Below are positions 27,207-31,912 of a stretch of 31,912 nucleotides of DNA, one piece after another. Source of the stretch: Gammaproteobacteria bacterium (GTDB lineage Bacteria; Pseudomonadota; Gammaproteobacteria; Granulosicoccales; Granulosicoccaceae); assembly GCA_019634245.1 (NCBI GenBank), contig JAHQVR010000189.1, positions 1 to 31,912 of the forward strand. The letters are read 5' to 3'. The position numbers were made by a program, and so were the translations under genes. The notes below the pieces were generated by a model. The model had not been told where the DNA came from, searched no databases, and saw only the letters and a list, made by a program, of their open reading frames with translations. Position 1 is the first letter of the stretch, and the number at the start of each line of letters is the position of its first letter.

Positions 27207-27989
27207 ATGACGGATACTGATACACAAGCTGCGCCTGTCATGCGAGTCAGTGATGAGGTGGTGATACGAATTGAAAACATGAATAAGTGGTACGGTAATT
27301 TTCATGTTTTGAAAGAGATAAATCTCGAAGTGCGTCGTGGTGAGCGCATTGTGGTCTGCGGCCCCTCAGGGTCAGGAAAATCGACGCTCATTCGTTGTAT
27401 AAACCGGCTCGAAGAACATCAGCAGGGGTCAATCAACGTTGATGGCATTGAACTGACTAATGATTTGAAAAACATCGATGCGATTCGACGCGAAGTGGGT
27501 ATGGTGTTCCAGCACTTCAATTTATTTCCGCATTTAACCGTGCTTGAAAACTGCACCCTGGCGCCCATTTGGGTTAAGAAGATGCCGAAAAAGGACGCTG
27601 AAGAAATCGCCATGAAGTATTTGGAGCGAGTGCGCATACCAGAGCAGGCACTGAAGTACCCAGGTCAGCTCTCCGGTGGCCAACAGCAAAGGGTAGCGAT
27701 TGCTCGTTCGTTGTGTATGAATCCCAAAATTATGCTGTTCGATGAGCCAACATCCGCGTTGGACCCTGAAATGATCAAGGAAGTACTCGATGTCATGATC
27801 GAACTAGCCCGTGAAGGCATGACGATGATCTGTGTTACTCACGAAATGGGGTTCGCTAAGACAGTGGCCAACCGAGTGATCTTTATGGATGAAGGTCAAA
27901 TTATTGAAGAGAACGAGCCGAATGAATTTTTTGATAATCCGCAATCGGATCGAACCAAGTTGTTCTTAAGTCAAATATTGGCCCACTGA
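27207..27989 (+). CDS. aapP: General L-amino-acid ABC transporter ATP-binding protein AapP
   Basis: A 260-residue ABC ATPase of the polar amino-acid class. It has Walker [10 protein letters not shown] (52-60), Q-loop [10 protein letters not shown] (about Q102), signature LSGGQQQR (155-162), Walker B IMLFDEP (175-181) and the switch His in VTHEMGFA. The [11 protein letters not shown] start of the domain is typical of AapP/GlnQ. It powers the AapQM channel from the cytoplasmic side. It follows aapM by 61 nt and closes the operon; a tandem repeat and an inverted repeat lie downstream. Confidence 0.96.
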   Translation: MTDTDTQAAPVMRVSDEVVIRIENMNKWYGNFHVLKEINLEVRRGERIVVCGPSGSGKSTLIRCINRLEEHQQGSINVDGIELTNDLKNIDAIRREVGMVFQHFNLFPHLTVLENCTLAPIWVKKMPKKDAEEIAMKYLERVRIPEQALKYPGQLSGGQQQRVAIARSLCMNPKIMLFDEPTSALDPEMIKEVLDVMIELAREGMTMICVTHEMGFAKTVANRVIFMDEGQIIEENEPNEFFDNPQSDRTKLFLSQILAH

Positions 27990-28049
27990 CGGAACGCGAC
28001 GGCGAACATGCGTTGATGGATCAGCGGTGCAATAGAGAAACGGATTAGC

Positions 28050-28097
28050 GGAGCAACGGAGCAACGGAGCAACGGAGCAACGGAGCAACGGAGCAAC
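28050..28097. repeat. Octamer tandem repeat, six perfect copies of GGAGCAAC
   Basis: Six exact copies of the 8-bp unit run from 28050 to 28097. Degenerate relatives flank it (CGGATTAGC before, GGATCAAAGATCAACGGATC after). It lies 61 nt past the aapP stop and about 98 nt from the stop of the convergent DUF4105 gene, so it is non-coding. Such simple repeats expand and shrink by slippage. Confidence 0.95.
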
Positions 28098-28098
28098 G

Positions 28099-28125
28099 GA
28101 TCAAAGATCAACGGATCTTTTGATC
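28099..28125. terminator. Inverted repeat between convergent aapP and DUF4105 genes
   Basis: GATCAAAGATC (28099-28109) and GATCTTTTGATC (28114-28125) pair with a single bulged base around an AACG loop, immediately behind the octamer repeat. There is no T-tract after the stem on either strand, so it is a modest candidate for a bidirectional 3' end of both transcripts. Confidence 0.4.
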
Positions 28126-28195
28126 GTTGGGTCGAAAATCCCGTCTTGGACATCGGCGTGCGTGGGTCTTTACTGGCGTCTCAATGTGACAGCCA

Positions 28196-30148
28196 TTAAA
28201 AGTAAAATCGGTATTGCAGACTCAGATGCGTGTTGCGCTCATTTTGCTGATCGATGTGCGATGCTGAGAATCGGGCTGCATTATTTTTAGTGAGCGCGAA
28301 ATTACTGGTGATTGATGTAGTGGTGCGCAGCGATTGCTCCATGGGTGATTCGAGTTTTAACTCTATTTGTGTGGCGAAACGGCGGTGATAGTGCAGTAGC
28401 CCGACACTCAGCTCACTATCTATGTACGTTTCACTCAATTCACTGTACTGGGATGCAGACACTCCGAGTAGCGCATAACCAATGCCACTTGAAAACACTT
28501 CGGTGGACTTGCCAATATTCCCAGAAAATCTACCCGCAAGACGGTTCTGGTTTCTAAACGGGTTGCGAAATAATCCGGCTGACAGGTTCCACGAGAGGGT
28601 TTTAAAAATCAGGGCTCGATCACTCAACGACTGAAGTTTAACGAGTTCTGCTGATTGCAGCTGATTCTCGCCGCTGTCGTAGTGTCGAAGCTGAACTTCC
28701 AATAGTGAAATGCCCGCCCCCTTTAGATAACCGGTGTTTCGGTCAAGTATGTCGTGATAGCTCCAGCGAAACCCGAATTCCGAGTAGTGTGTGTCCAATT
28801 CACGGCCTCGTGTCAGTGACACTACACGCGTATCGTGAGCGCTTTCGGGGTTGGCCGGTTGTTCAACGCGTGCTGGTTCAGAAGGCAGCGAAGCTATTTG
28901 TTTGAGCAGCGACAATCGTCGCTTGGCTATTTCCGGAGAACGAGCGGTACGACGTGAGCGATAGGTCAGCAGGTCATTGGCGGTTCGAATCAACGTTGCC
29001 TGAATGGCTGGGTCGAGCTGCTGAAAGGTATCGGATTGAGTGCTATCTGGGTTTTGCGCGATGCGACTTACCCAGTGGCGTTGGCCCCGTGGAATTTGCG
29101 TATAGCGCTGCTGTATGCCAGAGCCCAATGATGCACGAAATTGCGTGTTTCTAACAATACCCGCAGCTGCGACGGCTTTGACGGTGTCGGCGGGTATCGT
29201 GGTCACACGAAACTGTTCGGTAAGATTGAGCGTCGGACGGGCATAGTCCATGAGTTCCAGTAAACGGTAAGAACAGTTCTGGCGAAAAAAATAGTAATCA
29301 AACGCTATATCGCGAAGCTCCCACGCGTGATCGAGCATCCGATCTAATTCAGTTGGAGAGAAATCTAATTCATACTCCCAAATATCTCGGTTCTCAATAG
29401 CACCATATTCTTGCAGTTTCTTGAAATACGGTACTGAATTGAATTTGCCTGCATAGCCCCCAGCAATGCCTTTAAAGGCATATCCGGCTGAAAAATTTTC
29501 ATCACCGGTATCTGCGGCAAAGTTTAAGGACCAACTCAGCCAGTCCGAGCCTTGATCAATATTCTCCGGATCCAATCTCAGTAAGGTGTGGCCAAACATC
29601 GATGACGGGCTATTCAGATACGAAGCAGGAAAGACCAAAGACATGGAATGTGATCCCACAGCCTTGCGCCATTCGTAGTAGTGGGTGCACCATTCAGGCA
29701 CTGCCTGTTTGGGAAGTTCAAGCTGTTCCCTTAGCCATTGTTCGCGTGAGACAAAGCGGCAGCGCGGGTGGGTTTGTGGATCTTTAACGCTGCCATTAAT
29801 GAGATCCGTTGAGTCCGTCGTTGGCTGGGGTTCGAACAGCACGCCGATAGTGGCCAGCAATTCTTGCTTCGGGTTGGTTTTGCCATCGGGGGAATTAAAA
29901 AACCGGGCATCGTCGACCTGGCTTTCTATACCTCCACTTGTGCGTTTGGACGGTGAGTAATGCAGCAGTTGTTGCCAAGTTTTCGTATGGTGCAGTTCAA
30001 GCTCAACGGCCCGCTTCTGCAAAATTTCTATGGGGCTATCGCTACCGATAACGTGGGTTGTTATGGCGGATAGGATTGCCACAAGGGTGATCGAAGGCCA
30101 CAAACGTTTTCGCGACTTGCTGAGCAGAGGCATAAGTGAACGTATCAC
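28196..30148 (-). CDS. DUF4105 (Lnb N-terminal domain-like) protein with C-terminal beta-barrel
   Basis: Up to 650 residues. A signal-anchor or signal peptide (SITLVAILSAITTHVIG) is followed by a DUF4105 domain: C130 and C154 in the family-typical CRFVSREQWL...WC pair, FPASYLNSPSSMFGHTLLR with H187, and FFRQNCSYRLLELMD with C292. This domain is called the Lnb N-terminal periplasmic domain after the Bacteroides lipoprotein N-acyltransferase; a Cys/His catalytic pair is presumed. The last 200 or so residues alternate polar and hydrophobic in short strands and end in LSLQYRFYF with a terminal Phe, the usual outer-membrane barrel signal. The start is GTG at 30148 or ATG at 30133. A DUF3015 gene lies upstream, 150 nt away, on the same strand. 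Confidence 0.85.
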   Translation of the reverse strand: MIRSLMPLLSKSRKRLWPSITLVAILSAITTHVIGSDSPIEILQKRAVELELHHTKTWQQLLHYSPSKRTSGGIESQVDDARFFNSPDGKTNPKQELLATIGVLFEPQPTTDSTDLINGSVKDPQTHPRCRFVSREQWLREQLELPKQAVPEWCTHYYEWRKAVGSHSMSLVFPASYLNSPSSMFGHTLLRLDPENIDQGSDWLSWSLNFAADTGDENFSAGYAFKGIAGGYAGKFNSVPYFKKLQEYGAIENRDIWEYELDFSPTELDRMLDHAWELRDIAFDYYFFRQNCSYRLLELMDYARPTLNLTEQFRVTTIPADTVKAVAAAGIVRNTQFRASLGSGIQQRYTQIPRGQRHWVSRIAQNPDSTQSDTFQQLDPAIQATLIRTANDLLTYRSRRTARSPEIAKRRLSLLKQIASLPSEPARVEQPANPESAHDTRVVSLTRGRELDTHYSEFGFRWSYHDILDRNTGYLKGAGISLLEVQLRHYDSGENQLQSAELVKLQSLSDRALIFKTLSWNLSAGLFRNPFRNQNRLAGRFSGNIGKSTEVFSSGIGYALLGVSASQYSELSETYIDSELSVGLLHYHRRFATQIELKLESPMEQSLRTTTSITSNFALTKNNAARFSASHIDQQNERNTHLSLQYRFYF

Positions 30149-30275
30149 CCACTGAAGTGATGTGGGCCTTTGAACAAATTTAATGGGGTACTGGCAGGAT
30201 TGATTAACCTTAGCCGGTGCCAGTCATTCACTAGGTTTCCCAAGCCTCGTGATGAACAACGACTTCAACGTCCCT

Positions 30276-30292
30276 GTCAAAGCCGCTTTGAC
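30276..30292 (-). repeat. Short stem-loop after the DUF3015 gene
   Basis: GTCAAAG and CTTTGAC (30276-30282 and 30286-30292) flank CCG, 7 nt past the DUF3015 stop. No T-tract follows in the minus direction. It may protect the 3' end of the DUF3015 message within a shared transcript with the DUF4105 gene. Confidence 0.4.
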
Positions 30293-30298
30293 GTGCTC

Positions 30299-30781
30299 TT
30301 AACCTACGTATTTGTTGAGCAATTGGTCTTCGGACATAACCGCTACCATAGTATCGAGTACTTCCTGGCCAGTCGTATCGGTAGAGGGGAACAGTTGCTC
30401 GAAATTTTCGTGCATTACGGCATTAAAGTGGGTGCGATCTTCAGGTGCAACACCGATCATCACAGCCACCGCATTCAGCGCCTCACCATGTCCCAGTGCT
30501 ACGTCAGTGGAGTATTCATCGAGGATACCGTTGAACCAAACCATACTCTCACCGCCGTAGGTCAATGGTCCTTCGACGCTGCATCCGTTAGTACCGAACG
30601 TCATGCCGAAGGTGGCATTACCTGAGGTGCCGTTGGTAGTCAGGGCCAGCATATGATTGACCAAGCCGGTTTTACCTTCCAGCAGCATGTTGCCCCAGCC
30701 GCAATTTGGCCCACCAGGTGCATCTGCCAGTGCCGAACCGCTTCCAATTAGCAACATCGCGCCAATGAGTCTTGCTTTCAT
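30299..30781 (-). CDS. DUF3015 family periplasmic protein
   Basis: A 160-residue secreted protein. The signal peptide MKARLIGAMLLIGSGSALA is followed by DAPGGPNCGWGNMLLEGKTG and TSGNATFGMTFGTNGC, the pattern of DUF3015, with C27 and C67 probably forming a disulfide. The function of the family is unknown to me. The ATG at 30781 is preceded by AAGGACACATATAT; the longer open frame to 30901 is rejected because the signal peptide would be buried. It sits just upstream of the DUF4105-barrel gene on the same strand, suggesting a joint cell-envelope role. Confidence 0.85.
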   Translation of the reverse strand: MKARLIGAMLLIGSGSALADAPGGPNCGWGNMLLEGKTGLVNHMLALTTNGTSGNATFGMTFGTNGCSVEGPLTYGGESMVWFNGILDEYSTDVALGHGEALNAVAVMIGVAPEDRTHFNAVMHENFEQLFPSTDTTGQEVLDTMVAVMSEDQLLNKYVG

Positions 30782-31077
30782 ATATATGTGTCCTTTTATT
30801 TCGTGTGAAACAAGCTTTCCAAACAAGCAGCATCTGTAAGGTGACGCATCATTTTCGTGGTAATCACCTTCAACCGAGCGTTGGATAGATCCAGCCATCA
30901 ACTGGTCCGAATAGTGTAGCCCCAGCGGAGGTATGTGGACACCCTAAATACCGCTGCACAGAGGAGCAAATCGGTTAAAAATACGACAACAATTTGACGA
31001 CTATTGCGCCTGATAAAATCTCGGTCGTTGGCCTGTGGGTTCGGGATATTGAAACTTAAATGCGCTATTCTTACTGG
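30782..31077. other. Intergenic region between the DUF3015 gene and the tRNA-tuf promoter
   Basis: No gene is supported. It should hold the DUF3015 promoter (minus strand), which I could not pin down. An inverted repeat with 7-bp arms AAGGTGA (30838-30844) and TCACCTT (30864-30870), 19 nt apart, lies 57-89 nt upstream of the DUF3015 start and might be an operator. The A/T-rich stretch before 31078 could carry upstream activating sites for the tRNA promoter. Confidence 0.5.
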
Positions 31078-31106
31078 TTGACAGTTCGAGATTCTCATCG
31101 CATAAT
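31078..31106 (+). promoter_or_regulatory. Strong sigma-70 promoter of the tRNA-tuf operon
   Basis: TTGACA (31078-31083, perfect -35), a 17-bp spacer and CATAAT (31101-31106, 5 of 6). Transcription should start near 31113, about 10 nt before tRNA-Tyr. The bases after the -10 are GCCCGGC, a GC-rich discriminator of the kind that makes stable-RNA promoters sensitive to ppGpp. The boxes are seen; stringent control is inferred from known tRNA and tuf promoters. Confidence 0.85.
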
Positions 31107-31122
31107 GCCCGGCTTGCCTGCC

Positions 31123-31207
31123 GGAGGGGTTCCCGAGCGGTCAAAGGGGGCAGACTGTAAATCTGCTGGCTCAGCCTTCGGAGGTTCGAATCCTCCCCCC
31201 TCCACCA
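31123..31207 (+). tRNA. tRNA-Tyr (GTA)
   Basis: 85 nt including the encoded CCA. Acceptor arms GGAGGGG and CCCCTCC pair fully; the anticodon GTA is at 31157-31159 within ACTGTAAAT; a long variable arm, as in all bacterial tRNA-Tyr, is present, and GGTTCGAATCC forms the T-loop. It is the first tRNA of the tuf operon. Confidence 0.97.
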
Positions 31208-31301
31208 GAGCAGTGCAAGGATTTAAAGCTTTGAGAAGACTGAACATGTCCTCAATTGGGCGCAGGACATGCGATTGCTTCGGGCGATGCGAAAAAACTA
31301 G

Positions 31302-31375
31302 GCGGGTGTAGTTCAACGGTAGAACCTCAGCCTTCCAAGCTGATGGTGTGGGTTCGATTCCCATCACCCGCTCCA
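31302..31375 (+). tRNA. tRNA-Gly (TCC)
   Basis: 74 nt with encoded CCA. Acceptor GCGGGTG pairs with CACCCGC, discriminator T, anticodon TCC at 31334-31336 within CTTCCAA, T-loop GGTTCGATTCC. It corresponds in position to E. coli glyT. Confidence 0.97.
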
Positions 31376-31488
31376 ATTCGCTGTCAAAGCGAGCGCGGAA
31401 GGTTCAACGTGAGTTGAACCGGCAGGTCCTGAAGAGCCCCGTTCGTTTGGGTTGGGCGAGAGTTTGAGCAAGGCTGTTGGATTGAAGT

Positions 31489-31564
<76 letters not shown>

Positions 31565-31659
31565 GACTTGAGCTCCTGGCGATCGCTACAGGCTTTCGCC
31601 GAACAGCATCGAACGCTGCTGATAGTGCATGTATAGCAGTATGAAGAGTAATTATGTTT

Positions 31660-31683
31660 GGGCCACTGCGTTAGAGGTGGCCC
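31660..31683 (+). terminator. Stem-loop between tRNA-Thr and tuf, possible attenuator
   Basis: GGGCCAC (31660-31666) pairs with GTGGCCC (31677-31683) around a 10-nt loop, followed by TTGTGGTTTTT. The broken T-tract suggests partial termination, letting the tRNA part of the operon be made in excess of the tuf message. Confidence 0.55.
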
Positions 31684-31770
31684 TTGTGGTTTTTGAATTC
31701 AGGGTGATGTGCTCAAAAGGTACGCATCCTGAGATGGTTTAGACAACTTACCCGGTAGAGGCTTGGCCTG

Positions 31771-31912
31771 ATGTCGAAGGAAAAATTTGAAAGAACGAAA
31801 CCCCATGTAAACGTAGGCACGATAGGGCACGTTGACCATGGAAAGACGACGCTGACAGCGGCGCTGACGATCTGCCAGGCAGAGAAGATGGGCGGAGAGT
31901 CGCGAGCCTACG
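31771..31912 (+). CDS. tuf: Elongation factor Tu, N-terminal part only
   Basis: ATG at 31771 opens [20 protein letters not shown], followed by [12 protein letters not shown], the GTP-binding P-loop (GHVDHGKT) of EF-Tu, which brings aminoacyl-tRNA to the ribosome. The gene runs off the right edge after 47 residues. GAGG lies about 9 nt before the start. It follows three tRNA genes, as tufB does in E. coli. Confidence 0.97.
   Translation, partial: MSKEKFERTKPHVNVGTIGHVDHGKTTLTAALTICQAEKMGGESRAY

Noticed and set aside
27971..28153. 60-codon minus-strand frame with repeated LLRCSVAP
   Set aside because: It is only the translation of the octamer tandem repeat and lies in a 3' gap between convergent genes.
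30190..30224. Inverted repeat ACTGGCA / TGCCAGT upstream of the DUF4105 gene, considered as an attC-like or regulatory site
   Set aside because: Only 7-bp arms with a 21-nt loop, and none of the other features of an integron site are present.

Overview
The window looks like ordinary chromosome of a gammaproteobacterium, probably marine or at least living on dissolved organic acids and amino acids. Pointers are the tRNA-Tyr / tRNA-Gly / tRNA-Thr / tuf order at the right end (as in the E. coli tufB region), an LptE-type outer-membrane lipoprotein, a type II citrate synthase, a DUF3015 + DUF4105 gene pair, a TRAP transporter and an AapJQMP amino-acid ABC importer. CobS/CobT and the Aap system are most familiar from alphaproteobacteria. 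I cannot place the organism below class from sequence alone. I see no insertion sequence, prophage, integrase or CRISPR array.

Left part (1-8000, minus strand): the 5' end of a TRAP large permease, its small permease and its periplasmic binding protein, with a stem-loop between binding protein and permeases and a perfect 19-bp inverted repeat upstream. Next comes a giant tandem UvrA (about 1856 residues, four ABC ATPase modules). Its two halves are not equivalent: the first keeps the insertion domain, the second has lost it but has the fuller UvrB-binding region.

Centre left (8100-15876, plus strand): a PhyH-family dioxygenase, an overlapping cobS-cobT pair (AAA+ ATPase and VWA protein of aerobic cobaltochelatase, with no cobN in the window), leucyl-tRNA synthetase, an EamA/DMT exporter and a YtoQ-family protein. 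On the minus strand follows a two-gene unit of a single-HKD phospholipase-D-like protein overlapping a short RNase II-family (RNB) enzyme.

Centre right (18082-23516): lptE, detached from leuS; a tight minus-strand operon gltA / flavin reductase / GhrA-type hydroxyacid dehydrogenase with 7- and 9-nt gaps; a 544-nt region holding a good plus-strand promoter and a possible 31-codon gene; an unrecognised lipoprotein; and a second EamA exporter. Three convergent gene pairs here and at 15.9 kb have almost no space, or even overlap, between their stops.

Right part (23687-31912): aapJ, a stem-loop, then aapQ-aapM-aapP; a six-copy octamer tandem repeat; a DUF4105 (Lnb N-terminal domain-like) protein with a predicted C-terminal outer-membrane beta-barrel; a DUF3015 protein; a strong sigma-70 promoter with a GC-rich discriminator; three tRNAs; and the start of tuf. 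Most of this is housekeeping and nutrient uptake. The items most worth a second look are the asymmetric double UvrA, the DUF4105-barrel protein, the PLD/RNB pair and the orphan-looking CobST.
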